64,000 nucleotides of DNA, taken from NCBI RefSeq assembly GCF_050563535.1, contig NZ_JBNXUO010000027.1:6131-70130 (forward strand), in the 5' to 3' direction. The DNA is from Falsiroseomonas sp050563535. Lineage in GTDB: Bacteria; Pseudomonadota; Alphaproteobacteria; Acetobacterales; Acetobacteraceae. Position numbers and translations under genes: made by a program. The notes below the pieces were generated by a model. That model saw nothing but the letters and a program-made list of their open reading frames with translations. It ran no database searches and was not told the origin of the DNA. Below are positions 53,095-61,187 of this stretch, piece after piece (within the stretch, counting starts at the first letter, position 1; each line of letters opens with the position of its first letter).

Positions 53095-53155
53095 ACGGAA
53101 GCGACTTAAAATCGCTCGGCCAGCGGCCATGCGGGTTCGAGTCCCGCCGCCCCTA
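53074..53155 (+). tRNA. tRNA-Leu (anticodon UAA)
   Basis: Fits a class II tRNA. Acceptor 53074-53080 pairs with 53148-53154 (one G-T), discriminator A at 53155. Anticodon stem AGCGA/TCGCT with loop CTTAAAA gives anticodon TAA (codon UUA, Leu). A long variable arm contains GGCC...GGCC, and the T arm is GCGGG TTCGAGT CCCGC. CCA is not encoded. The first 21 bp overlap the end of the methyltransferase gene. Confidence 0.95.
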
Positions 53156-53171
53156 CTTCCCCTTCCCGGCG

Positions 53172-54023
53172 CTACCAGGCGAACAGGTGGACGCGCTCGG
53201 CGATCGGCTGGCCGGCATAGGGTTCGAGCCGGTTGTCGGCCCAGAGCACATGCAGCGCCCGCCCTTCCAGCGTGGCCAGCAGCCGGGCGATGCCGTCGGC
53301 GGGCAGCAGGTCCGTGTGGACCTCGATGGCGATGCGGGGGATGCGGCGGACCACCTCGGCGGATGTCTCCATCACGCCGAGTTCCGCCCCCTCGATGTCG
53401 AGCTTCAGCACGTCGAAGGGCCCGTCGGCGATGTCCTCCAGCATGACCATCACCGCGCGTTCGCGCTGCCAGTCGCCGCCCTTCTGCGCGACCACGTTGG
53501 AATCGTGGAACAGGTTCACCATCCCGCGTTCCCCGCCGATGGCGGCGCAGGTGACGGTGGCGTGCCCGATGCCGTTCAGCGCCAGGTTCGCCTTGGCGAC
53601 CAGCGCGTTGAACACCACCGCGTCGAAGGCGCTCACGAAGCCGCCCGGCCCGGTCCAGGCGGCCAGCAGCAGGGTGGTCAGCCCCTGGTGGCAGCCGCAT
53701 TCCAGGATGCGGTCGCCGGGGCGGACGACGTGGTCGCGCAGGACCCGCATCTCCTCCCAGTCGATCGCGGCGGCGCGGTCCAGCGTCAACGGCCGCGCCT
53801 CGGCCTCCGCCATGGTCAGGGCGGGGGCGGGCGGCGCGTCGTACCAGGACGCCGCGACGGCATCGCCCACCAGGTAGTTGAAGCCGACGCCGCAGCTGTC
53901 CTTGCGGATGATCCGCGGCGTGAACCCGCCCGCCAGCGCGGCGAGGGGGCTGGCGTCGTCGCTGGCGGCGGCGCGCTTCAGCCGGCGCAGCAGCGCCAGC
54001 CCGGGCAGGTCCGTGGTGGTCAA
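53172..54023 (-). CDS. FkbM-family methyltransferase
   Basis: A SAM-dependent methyltransferase of about 283 aa. SAM motif ILECGCHQGLTTLLLA, the FkbM block DVLKLDIEGAELGVME, and IAIEVHTDL are visible. Such enzymes O-methylate sugars or polyketides. The start is uncertain: TTG at 54023 has GGAG ten bases upstream and begins close to the conserved part; ATG at 54083 is possible but adds a basic, unconserved leader without a clear ribosome site. Converges with tRNA-Leu, 16 bp apart. No linked sugar genes. Confidence 0.8.
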   Translation of the reverse strand: MTTTDLPGLALLRRLKRAAASDDASPLAALAGGFTPRIIRKDSCGVGFNYLVGDAVAASWYDAPPAPALTMAEAEARPLTLDRAAAIDWEEMRVLRDHVVRPGDRILECGCHQGLTTLLLAAWTGPGGFVSAFDAVVFNALVAKANLALNGIGHATVTCAAIGGERGMVNLFHDSNVVAQKGGDWQRERAVMVMLEDIADGPFDVLKLDIEGAELGVMETSAEVVRRIPRIAIEVHTDLLPADGIARLLATLEGRALHVLWADNRLEPYAGQPIAERVHLFAW

Positions 54024-54141
54024 GGGCCATGGTCTCCGGCAGGTGGCGGGCTGCCGTCGAAGCCGGGCCCGCGGCGCTGCCATGGTCCGCATCATGCCGC
54101 CGCGTGCAAGGGGCGATCCGGTCGCCGCCCGCGGGCTCACA

Positions 54142-54260
54142 CCGGCCGGCGTTGGTGGTGATCCGATGGCGGCGGGCGAAGCCCGCCGAGCGGCCGGACG
54201 GCCGCCGCGCCGGGTGGCGCGCAGCCCAGCCGGCGGATACCAGCGCCCGGCGCTTGAGGG
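54142..54260 (-). repeat. Intergenic repeat family, copy 4
   Basis: Lies between the GNAT and FkbM genes. On the minus strand it begins CCCTCAAGCGCCGGGCG and ends in the same terminal hairpin as the copy at 11.5 kb; 48 of 50 bases match 11484-11533 by eye. The middle differs. It directly follows the GNAT gene's hairpin. Confidence 0.7.
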
Positions 54261-54273
54261 CACAGAAAAAGCC

Positions 54274-54306
54274 ATGCGAACGGTCGAAGCATTCGACCGG
54301 TCGCAT
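54274..54306. terminator. Hairpin after the GNAT gene
   Basis: Arms 54274-54288 and 54292-54306 pair over about 15 bp with one mismatch and a 3-nt loop. It begins at the GNAT stop codon. On the minus strand it is followed 3 bp later by CTTTTTC (54269-54263 region), so it looks like an intrinsic terminator for that gene and for read-through from the carotenoid operon. Confidence 0.65.
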
Positions 54307-54902
54307 CACCGCATCGCCGCGGCCATCTCCGGCGGGGCGGCGACGAAGGCGAGGGTGGACATCGCATGGTCCGCCAGCGCGTCGCGCCGGACGGCCCACC
54401 ATTCGCAGGGCTCCTCGCGCCCGCGGGCGGCGCACCAGATCCGGCCCGGGCCGAGGAGCCGCATGCCGAGCCCGCGCAGCACCGCGCGCGAGGCCGCGTT
54501 GTCGCTCTGCACCGCGGCGCGGAGTTCGGTGATGCCGAGCCGGCGGAACGCCGCGTCCCGGACCAGTGGCGCGGCTTCCCGCATCAGGCCCTGGCCCTGG
54601 AACTCCTCGCCGATCCAGTAGGTGAGCACGCCGCGCAGCGGGTCCGCCTCCGAGCGGGAGACGGAGATCCAGCCGAGCACCCGGCCGTCCGAGTGGCGCG
54701 TCAGCAGCATCGGCAGGCAGGCCCCGGCGGCATGGGCCGTCCGCGCCTGCTCGATCCGCAGCAGCGCCGTCTCACCCTCCATGCAGGCCGGCCAGGAGGC
54801 AAGGCGGGCGCTGATCCCGGGCGCCATCAGGCGGGCCAGTTCGGTCGCGTCCTCCGGGCAGGGAAGCCGCAGGCACAGCCTCGACGTGCACAAACCGCTC
54901 AT
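54306..54902 (-). CDS. GNAT-family N-acetyltransferase (RimJ/RimL type)
   Basis: A 198-aa acetyltransferase. It begins TSRLCLRLPCPEDATELARL and has YWIGEEFQGQGLMREAA as the acetyl-CoA-binding motif, then VQSDNAASRAVLRGLGM. ATG at 54902 is chosen because it lies close to the conserved N-terminus; an ATG seven codons upstream is possible. It lies 39 bp after the aldehyde dehydrogenase gene on the same strand, so it could be on the carotenoid transcript, though its function is probably unrelated. Confidence 0.85.
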   Translation of the reverse strand: MSGLCTSRLCLRLPCPEDATELARLMAPGISARLASWPACMEGETALLRIEQARTAHAAGACLPMLLTRHSDGRVLGWISVSRSEADPLRGVLTYWIGEEFQGQGLMREAAPLVRDAAFRRLGITELRAAVQSDNAASRAVLRGLGMRLLGPGRIWCAARGREEPCEWWAVRRDALADHAMSTLAFVAAPPEMAAAMR

Positions 54903-54941
54903 ATGCTCGCCACCCGCGTTCATGGCGGGAGAGTGCCAGCG

Positions 54942-56288
54942 TTAACGAAGTTTCGCCAGACGGTTGATCAACCGGGTCGCGAATCTCTTTCGTGGAAGAT
55001 CAAAGAGACGCGAGAGACTCCATCCCCCGTGACGCACCACCGCACGGAGATTTGAGAATTCCTCGAATCCCCGCAACCCGTGGTAGCGCCCCTGCCCGGA
55101 CGCGCCGACCCCGCCGAAGCCCAGCGCGGGGAAGGCGACGTATTCAACCGCCCGCCCGCTGACCACCGCGCCCGACCGCGTGCCGGCCATCACCGCCGCT
55201 TCCTCGGCCGCCGTGGCGCCGAACAGGTAGATGGCCAGCGGCGACGGACGGGCGGCGACCCAGGCAATGGCGGCGGCCAGGTCCGGCTGCGGCGCCACCG
55301 CCAGCACCGGGCCGAAGATCTCCTCGGTGGCGATGGCGCTGCCCTCCGGCGCCTCGGCCAGCGCCAGCGCGCGCCGCCGGCCGGGACCGTCCGCGCCGAG
55401 CGGGTGCAGCGCCAGCCCCGCCGTCAGCGCATCCAGCCGCGCCGCCTGCGCGTCGGATGCGATGGCGCCTTCGGGCAGGGCGATGCCGGTGGCGAGGCAG
55501 GCGCGCCGGAAGGCGTCGGCACCGTGGCCCACCAGCAGCACCGTGTCGGGGGCGACGCAGGTCTGGCCGGCATTCACCGCCTTGCCCGCGAGGATGCTGC
55601 GCGCGGCCGCCGCCAGGTCGGCGCCCGGCAGCACGATGGCCGGGCACTTGCCGCCGAGCTCGAGCGTGACCGGCACCAGGTTGCGCGCCGCGGCTTCCGC
55701 CACCCGCCGCCCGGTCTCGGTCCCGCCGGTGAAGACCAGGTGGTCCCAGGGCTGGGCGGCGAAGTCGCGCGCCACCTCCGGCCCGCCCTGCACGGTGCGC
55801 GCCATGTCGGGGCCGAGCGCGGCGTCCAGCAGTTCCGCCAGCAGCGCCGCGGTGCGGGGCGTGTGCTCGGACGGCTTCACCGCCACGCGGTTGCCCGCCG
55901 CGACCGCATCCACCACGGGCCAGAGGGCGAGCTGCACCGGGTAGTTCCACGGCGCCATGATGCCGACGACGCCCTTCGGCACCGGCACCTCCCGCGCGGA
56001 GGCGGGCCGGAAGGGGAAGGGCACGGCCACGCGGCGCGGCCGCGCCCAGCGGCGCAGGTGCCGGCGGGAATGGCGCGCCGCATCCACGGTGCAGACCACG
56101 TCGGCCAGCAGCGTGTCGTGGCGCGACCGCCCGCCGTAATCGGCATCGAGCGCCGCGGCGATCGCCTCCGCCCGCGCCAGCAGCGCCTCCGCCAGCGCAT
56201 CGAGCAGCGCGCGGCGCTGCGGGAGGTCGGGCGCGCCGTCCCGCGCCTCCGCGGCGCGCAGCGCGGCCAGCGCGGCGGCCGGGCTCAT
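54942..56288 (-). CDS. Aldehyde dehydrogenase (CalB/AldH type), last gene of carotenoid operon
   Basis: A 448-aa NAD(P)-dependent aldehyde dehydrogenase, short as in the coniferyl-aldehyde dehydrogenase group. Asn115 (APWNYP), Glu210 (LELGGKCP) and catalytic Cys244 (GQTCVAPD) are present, as is EEIFGPVL. In C30 carotenoid pathways such an enzyme oxidises the terminal aldehyde of the diapocarotenoid to a carboxylate, and that is the most likely role here. The C-terminal tail (SLSRLFDLPRKRFATRLINR) is basic and amphipathic, perhaps for membrane contact. A 15-bp direct repeat precedes the start region. General aldehyde detoxification is the alternative. Confidence 0.87.
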   Translation of the reverse strand: MSPAAALAALRAAEARDGAPDLPQRRALLDALAEALLARAEAIAAALDADYGGRSRHDTLLADVVCTVDAARHSRRHLRRWARPRRVAVPFPFRPASAREVPVPKGVVGIMAPWNYPVQLALWPVVDAVAAGNRVAVKPSEHTPRTAALLAELLDAALGPDMARTVQGGPEVARDFAAQPWDHLVFTGGTETGRRVAEAAARNLVPVTLELGGKCPAIVLPGADLAAAARSILAGKAVNAGQTCVAPDTVLLVGHGADAFRRACLATGIALPEGAIASDAQAARLDALTAGLALHPLGADGPGRRRALALAEAPEGSAIATEEIFGPVLAVAPQPDLAAAIAWVAARPSPLAIYLFGATAAEEAAVMAGTRSGAVVSGRAVEYVAFPALGFGGVGASGQGRYHGLRGFEEFSNLRAVVRHGGWSLSRLFDLPRKRFATRLINRLAKLR

Positions 56289-56310
56289 GCCGGGGCCCCG
56301 TTGGACATGT

Positions 56311-57546
56311 TCATGCCGGGGCCCCGGCGGGCGCGTGCAGCAGCGCGGCGGCGGCGGCCTCGCCGGAGCGGACGGCCGCCTCGATCGTCGCGGGCAGGGC
56401 GGGGAAGGTCCAGTCGCCGGCGAGGGCGAGGTTGGCCAGCGGGCGGCGCGGCGGGCGCGGGCGGGGGCCGGTGGCGTGGCGCGGCGTCGCCCGCCTCTCC
56501 CGCACCGCGCGGGCGCTCGGCGGCGTGGCGGGCCATTCGCCCGGCAGGGCGAAGCGGATCGCCGCGTCCCGCACCTCGGGCCAGATGCGCGCCGCGGCCT
56601 CGGCATCCGTCAGGGCCACCGGGGCATCGGCGGCGCTGACGGTGACGGAGACGCCCTCCGGCCGGACCAGGACCCATTGCGCCAGCCCGCCCAGCAGCCC
56701 GATGAAGCGCACCGGCCCGTCCACGCCCCGGGCGAAGTGCAGGTTCAGGATGGGCGCATGATCCCGCGGCGCCGGCAGCTCCGGCAGCAGGCGCACCGCT
56801 TCCCAGGGGGGAAGTGCCAGCACCACCGCATCCCCGGCGCCGAGCGCGACCGCATGCTCCCCGAAATCCAGCGCCGTGGCACGGCCTTCCGCCCGGCCGA
56901 TGCCGCGCAGCCGCGCGCCGTGGCGGAACGACATGCCGTGGCAGGCCAGCGTCGCCAGCGCCGGCGCCACCAGGTCCGGCCCGAGCCCGCGCGCCGCGAC
57001 ATAGAGCCGCGCCGCCCCGGGTGCACCGAGCCGGCGCAGCACCGCGCCCAGCATCCGCGCCGAGGCTTCGTCGGCCGGCGTGTTCAGCGCCGCCACCGTC
57101 AGCGGCTCCACCAGCGCGCGCAGCAGCACGGGATGGCGCGCGAAGGCGCTGGCCACGCTGCGGTCCGCGCCGGGGATCGCCAGCCGCAGCAGCGCGCCGA
57201 GCCCGCCGAGCGTCAGCCCCGCCGGTCGCCGCGCCGCATCCCCCCAGGCCAGCGGCGACAGCGCGACGCGCCGGGCCGAGTGGTCGGCGAGGTCGAGCAC
57301 CGGCAGCCCCTCGGGCTCGGGCTCGATCCAGCCCTCCCGCGCGCCGATCGCGTCGAGGAAGCGCAGCGCCGCGCGGTTGGCGCCGAGCAGCGCATGGGTG
57401 CCGTTGTCGGTGCCGTCCGGCAGGGCGCGCGCGCGGCCGCCCGCGGCGTGCGTCGCCTCGTGCAGCGTCACGCGCCGGCCGGCGCGGACCAGGGCGAGCG
57501 CCGCGGCCAGCCCGGCGACGCCCGCGCCGATCACATGCACCGTCAC
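56311..57546 (-). CDS. hpnE: HpnE-type squalene-forming FAD oxidoreductase
   Basis: A 411-aa flavoprotein. The FAD motif VIGAGVAGLAAALALVRAG opens the protein, with GGRA following and LALAGDWTFPALPATIEAA near the end binding the cofactor. In the HpnCDE route this enzyme reduces hydroxysqualene to squalene. The GTG at 57546 overlaps the stop of the synthase gene (GTGA). It ends 22 bp before the aldehyde dehydrogenase gene. Membership of the CrtI-like desaturase superfamily is clear; the HpnE assignment rests on size and position. Confidence 0.87.
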   Translation of the reverse strand: MTVHVIGAGVAGLAAALALVRAGRRVTLHEATHAAGGRARALPDGTDNGTHALLGANRAALRFLDAIGAREGWIEPEPEGLPVLDLADHSARRVALSPLAWGDAARRPAGLTLGGLGALLRLAIPGADRSVASAFARHPVLLRALVEPLTVAALNTPADEASARMLGAVLRRLGAPGAARLYVAARGLGPDLVAPALATLACHGMSFRHGARLRGIGRAEGRATALDFGEHAVALGAGDAVVLALPPWEAVRLLPELPAPRDHAPILNLHFARGVDGPVRFIGLLGGLAQWVLVRPEGVSVTVSAADAPVALTDAEAAARIWPEVRDAAIRFALPGEWPATPPSARAVRERRATPRHATGPRPRPPRRPLANLALAGDWTFPALPATIEAAVRSGEAAAAALLHAPAGAPA

Positions 57547-59189
57547 CGCCCCACCGCCATCAGCGCCATGCGCAGCCGCTCCCCGCCGGTCAGGCGCGGG
57601 CGGGCGCGGGGATGCGCGAAGCCCCGCGCCATCATGCGGTCCAGCAGGCGGCGATAGCCCCACATCATCACCCGCGCCGGCTTCAGCGCCCGCACATCCA
57701 GCGCCGCCAGTTCGCGCTCCGCCGCGGCGAAGCCTTCCGCCGCGCGGTGCGCCAGCTCGGCGCAGCAGGCGGCGAAGCCGGGATGGGCGACGATGGCGGG
57801 CGCGCCCCCGGGCGTCATTCCAGGCGCGCCCCCGGGCGTCATTCCAGGCGCGCCCCCGGGCGCGACGCCGTGCCGCGCCAGCAGGCTCGCCGGGACATAG
57901 ACGCGGTCGATCCGCGCATCCTCCTCCGCGTCGCGCAGGATGTTCACCAGCTGGAAGGTGCGGCCGAGCCGCAGGCCGAAGCCCTCCGCCCCCGGCGCGC
58001 CGAAGATGCGGACGGCCAGCGCGCCGACGCTGCCCGCCACGCGCCGGCAGTAGAGGTCGAGCGCCGCCTCGTCCGCCAGCCGCACGGGGCCCGCGGCATC
58101 CGTCTCCATCCCCGCGATCATCGCCTCCAGCTCCGCCGCCGGCAGCGCGAAGGCGTCCCGCGCCCAGGCCAGCTCGGCCGAGAGCGCGCAGTCCGGCCGC
58201 GCCAGCTTCGCCCGCCACTGCCCGAGGAAGCGTCGCTTCTCGGCCGCCGGCAGGGCGGCGTCGGCGATGTCGTCCACCGCGCGGCAGAAGCCGTAGACCG
58301 CGAACAGGGCGCGCCGGCGGTCCCCCTTCAGCACCGCCATCCCGCGCGCGAAGGAGGACCGCGCCCGCGCCACCCGCGCCCGCACCACCGCCGCATCCGA
58401 TGGCGGCGGCAGCGCGCAGCGCGCGAAGGCCGCCGCGAAATCGGCCTTCGAGAGCGCGACCCGCCCCGCCACCGGATCGGCCGCGCGCAGCCGCGCCAGC
58501 AGCCGCCAGCCGAGGCCGAGCGTCACCGCCGCCTGCCGCCGCAGCCGCGACCGCAGCAGCCGCGGCAGCGGCGCCGCCGTTTCCAGCAGCGCCTCCACCC
58601 GGTCGAGCCCGGCATCGAGCACGGCGCGGCGCGCCGGGTTGGCGGGGGCGAAGAAGGCGGCTTCCCCGCCCGCCGTCTCCATCCAGGGCAGCGGCAGGTA
58701 GATGCGGTCCAGCGCGTCGCGGTCCGGCACCAGATCCTGCAGGTGGTTCAGCACCTGCAGCGCGGCGCAGAGCGCGTCCGCCGCCGGCACGGCCGCCGCG
58801 TCCTCCCCATGCAGGCGCAGCAGCATCCGCCCGACCGGCGCGGCCGAGCGCGCGCAGTAGTCCTCGAGCCCCGCCCAGTCGGCGTAGCGGCGCTGCACCG
58901 CATCCTGCCGGAAGGCGGAGAGCATGGCCCGCGCCTCCGCATCCCCGACCAGGGCGAGCGGCCCGTCCGGCGCGTCGAGCCGCGCCTCCAGCGCCGCCAG
59001 CCGCCGCAGCTTCGCCTCCGCCGGCAGGCCGGGCGCGTCGGCGATGTCGTCGGCCGTGCGGACGAAGCGGTAGAAGGCGAGCACCTTCGGCCGGATGTCC
59101 CTCGGCAGCAGGAAGGAGGCGACGGGGAAATTCTCCCCGTCATGGTCGCGCGTCGGCGGGCCGACGGCGATCGCCGCGCCGCCCTCCAT
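57543..59189 (-). CDS. HpnC-HpnD fusion: single-chain presqualene/hydroxysqualene synthase
   Basis: A 548-aa protein with two trans-isoprenyl synthase domains. Residues about 15-255 match HpnC: RTADDIADAPG (Asp-rich site at 47-51) and NHLQDLVPD (149-156). Residues about 270-548 match HpnD: SSFARGMAVL, AVDDIAD (second Asp-rich site at 306-310) and NILRDAEEDA (416-425). HpnD makes presqualene diphosphate from two farnesyl diphosphates, and HpnC converts it to hydroxysqualene. No start codon or stop lies in the linker, so this is one chain. These enzymes are usually separate. A 24-bp repeat expands a loop at 443-466. ATG at 59189, 3 bp after the glycosyltransferase stop. Confidence 0.88.
   Translation of the reverse strand: MEGGAAIAVGPPTRDHDGENFPVASFLLPRDIRPKVLAFYRFVRTADDIADAPGLPAEAKLRRLAALEARLDAPDGPLALVGDAEARAMLSAFRQDAVQRRYADWAGLEDYCARSAAPVGRMLLRLHGEDAAAVPAADALCAALQVLNHLQDLVPDRDALDRIYLPLPWMETAGGEAAFFAPANPARRAVLDAGLDRVEALLETAAPLPRLLRSRLRRQAAVTLGLGWRLLARLRAADPVAGRVALSKADFAAAFARCALPPPSDAAVVRARVARARSSFARGMAVLKGDRRRALFAVYGFCRAVDDIADAALPAAEKRRFLGQWRAKLARPDCALSAELAWARDAFALPAAELEAMIAGMETDAAGPVRLADEAALDLYCRRVAGSVGALAVRIFGAPGAEGFGLRLGRTFQLVNILRDAEEDARIDRVYVPASLLARHGVAPGGAPGMTPGGAPGMTPGGAPAIVAHPGFAACCAELAHRAAEGFAAAERELAALDVRALKPARVMMWGYRRLLDRMMARGFAHPRARPRLTGGERLRMALMAVGR
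57799..57862 (-). repeat. 24-bp coding repeat in the HpnD domain
   Basis: Two perfect copies and two-thirds of a third of a 24-bp unit, encoding GGAPGMTP repeats. It lies in a variable loop after the second Asp-rich motif and keeps the frame. Confidence 0.9.
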
Positions 59190-59192
59190 CGC

Positions 59193-60302
59193 TCAGGCCG
59201 CCTGGTCGGGCTGGTAGGCGCGGCCTTTCCAGCCGGCCGGCCGGCCGAGCGCGGAGCGCGCGAGAGCGGTCCACTGGATCGCCAGCGCGACGGCGACGGC
59301 GGCCGGGTGCAGCGGCACGGTCCACCACGGCTCCCGCACGCGCAGCGTCACCGCGGCGCGGAGCGCGAGGCCGAGCGCCAGCGCCAGGAAGGCCCAGGCT
59401 TCCGGCAGCAGCGCGATGGGCCACAGGAAGGCGCCGGCCAGCATCGCGGTCCAGATCGGCAGGCCGACCGGGGTGGCCATGCCTTCGCGGGCATTCTTCA
59501 GGAAGCCCGACCAGCACTCCGCGAAGGTCGAATACATCCGGCAGGTCGCGAGGTCGGCACCCTCCACCACCTCCGTCCCGTGGCCGGCCGCGCGCATCCG
59601 GCGGGCGAGTTGCAGCGCGTCATGCATCACGCCGCGGATGCCGGCATGGCCGCCGGCCGCGTCATAGGCCCCGCGTTCCGCCAGCAGCAACTGCCCGCAG
59701 GCGGCCGCGAGGTCCGGGCGGCGGGTGAAGGCGCGGCCGCCCCCGGGCAGGTAGCAGAAGATCAGGAAGTTGATCATCGGCACCGTCAGCGCCTCGCCCA
59801 GCGAACCGATCACCTGGCGCGGCACGCCGGTGACCATGCCGATGCGCTGCGCCGCCGCATGCCCGGCCATGCGCGCCGCCGCATCGGGGGCCAGGCGCAC
59901 ATCGGCGTCGATGAACAGCAGGTGCGTCCCACGCGCGGCTTCCGCCAGCCGGGCGCAGGCATGGACCTTGCCGGTCCAGCCCGGCGGCAGCGGCGGCGCG
60001 GCTTCCAGCCGCACCCGCGGGTCGCGCGCGGCATGGGCGCGCACGATCTCCGCCGTGCGGTCGGTGGAGCCGTCATCCATCACCACCACCTCCACCGCGA
60101 CGCCGGCCGAGGCGAGGGCGGCGTCGAGGCAGGCGGCGATGTTCGCCTCCTCGTTGCGGGCGGGCACCAGGATGGAGACCAGCGCCCCCGGCGGCGGCGC
60201 CCCGGCGGCGCGCCGCACCAGCACCAGGTTGGCCACCGCCATGGAGGCCGGGAAGGTGGCCAGCGCCAGGGCGATCCAGGCCCAGGTGAAATCGAGATCC
60301 AT
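59193..60302 (-). CDS. Family 2 glycosyltransferase (CrtQ/CruC-like)
   Basis: A 369-aa membrane glycosyltransferase. One N-terminal helix (WAWIALALATFPASMAVANL), then the GT2 catalytic core: VSILVPARNEEANI, VVVMDDGSTD, the metal-binding FIDADVRL, and three C-terminal helices. In staphyloxanthin-type pathways this enzyme glycosylates the carotenoid carboxylate. It starts 2 bp after the acyltransferase stop. A hopanoid-linked role (HpnB-like) is an alternative since that family looks similar, but no hopanoid cyclase is in the window. Confidence 0.85.
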   Translation of the reverse strand: MDLDFTWAWIALALATFPASMAVANLVLVRRAAGAPPPGALVSILVPARNEEANIAACLDAALASAGVAVEVVVMDDGSTDRTAEIVRAHAARDPRVRLEAAPPLPPGWTGKVHACARLAEAARGTHLLFIDADVRLAPDAAARMAGHAAAQRIGMVTGVPRQVIGSLGEALTVPMINFLIFCYLPGGGRAFTRRPDLAAACGQLLLAERGAYDAAGGHAGIRGVMHDALQLARRMRAAGHGTEVVEGADLATCRMYSTFAECWSGFLKNAREGMATPVGLPIWTAMLAGAFLWPIALLPEAWAFLALALGLALRAAVTLRVREPWWTVPLHPAAVAVALAIQWTALARSALGRPAGWKGRAYQPDQAA

Positions 60303-60304
60303 CC

Positions 60305-61156
60305 TCAGCCGGCCTCCTGCCGGGTGTCGCGGCGGGGGGCGGGCGCCTCCGCGCGCGGGTCGTGGCGGGGGTCGAAGCGTTCGCCGCGCATGGCGGCGCG
60401 CAGCGTCCGCCACAGGTCGAAGATGCCGCCCATTCCTTCGCGCCCCCTCAGCAGCGTCTCGAAGCGGGCAGGGTCGCGCGCGATGGCGTCCTCCGCCAGC
60501 CGGTCCATCGTGGCGGCGAGCGCGCGCGACAGCGCCTCCCCCCGCGCGTCGCGGTCCATGGCGGCGAGCGCCGCGCCCTCGATCGGGTCGCCGAAGGCGG
60601 CCAGCATCTCCGCCTTGCGCTCGGTCCAGAAGGGGTAGTCGAGGGCGAGCGGGACGAACAGCGCATCCGGCGCCATCTCGGCCAGGCGGGTCATGCCGGG
60701 CGCGATCGGCACGGGCCGCTCGCGCGCGTCCGAGAAGCGGCCGGGCGCGTTCATCCACAGCATCCGGTCGGGCGCGGCCAGCACCTGCCTCGCGGTGCGC
60801 AGGAAGGCGACCGCGCCGCGCGGCGTCCCCGTCTCCACCCCGAAGACGCCGAGCCGCGTCATGAAGCGGTAGCGCGACAGCGCCGCCGCATCCATCGGGA
60901 TGAACATGGCGCGGCTGGGAAACAGCGCGCGGGACAGCAGCATGAAGGCGACGCCGTCCCACCAGCCCGGATGGTTGGCGAAGACCACCAGCGGGCGCGC
61001 GCCATGGTCCGCCGGCAGCCCCCAGCGCGCCACCCGCAGCGCCCGCATGTGCCGGCCGAAGAAGCGGCCGAACATGAAGTGGAAGAACGCCATGTGGCGC
61101 GGGCTGTAGGCGGCGACCGGATCGGCGGCGGGCTTCGCCGGCGCGGGGCCGGTCAT
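60305..61156 (-). CDS. PlsC-like acyltransferase (carotenoid O-acyltransferase candidate)
   Basis: A 283-aa lysophospholipid-acyltransferase-fold protein. The catalytic HX4D motif is NHPGWWDG; the PlsC-type FIPMDAAALSRY and MNAPGRFSDARERP follow. By position it would esterify the carotenoid sugar with a fatty acid, as CrtO does in staphyloxanthin synthesis. It starts 31 bp after the desaturase gene stop and leads directly into the glycosyltransferase gene. Confidence 0.83.
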   Translation of the reverse strand: MTGPAPAKPAADPVAAYSPRHMAFFHFMFGRFFGRHMRALRVARWGLPADHGARPLVVFANHPGWWDGVAFMLLSRALFPSRAMFIPMDAAALSRYRFMTRLGVFGVETGTPRGAVAFLRTARQVLAAPDRMLWMNAPGRFSDARERPVPIAPGMTRLAEMAPDALFVPLALDYPFWTERKAEMLAAFGDPIEGAALAAMDRDARGEALSRALAATMDRLAEDAIARDPARFETLLRGREGMGGIFDLWRTLRAAMRGERFDPRHDPRAEAPAPRRDTRQEAG

Positions 61157-61187
61157 TGGGGCCGCCCCGGGAAGGCGCGCGCCGCGC

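Noticed and set aside
53071..53155. tRNA as an integration site for a genomic island
   Set aside because: No integrase follows the tRNA and no direct repeat of its 3-prime end was noticed downstream; the neighbouring genes look ordinary.
56311..61156. Hopanoid gene cluster
   Set aside because: HpnC/D/E are shared with hopanoid synthesis, but there is no cyclase (shc), hpnA, hpnG or hpnH; desaturase, acyltransferase and AldH favour a carotenoid.
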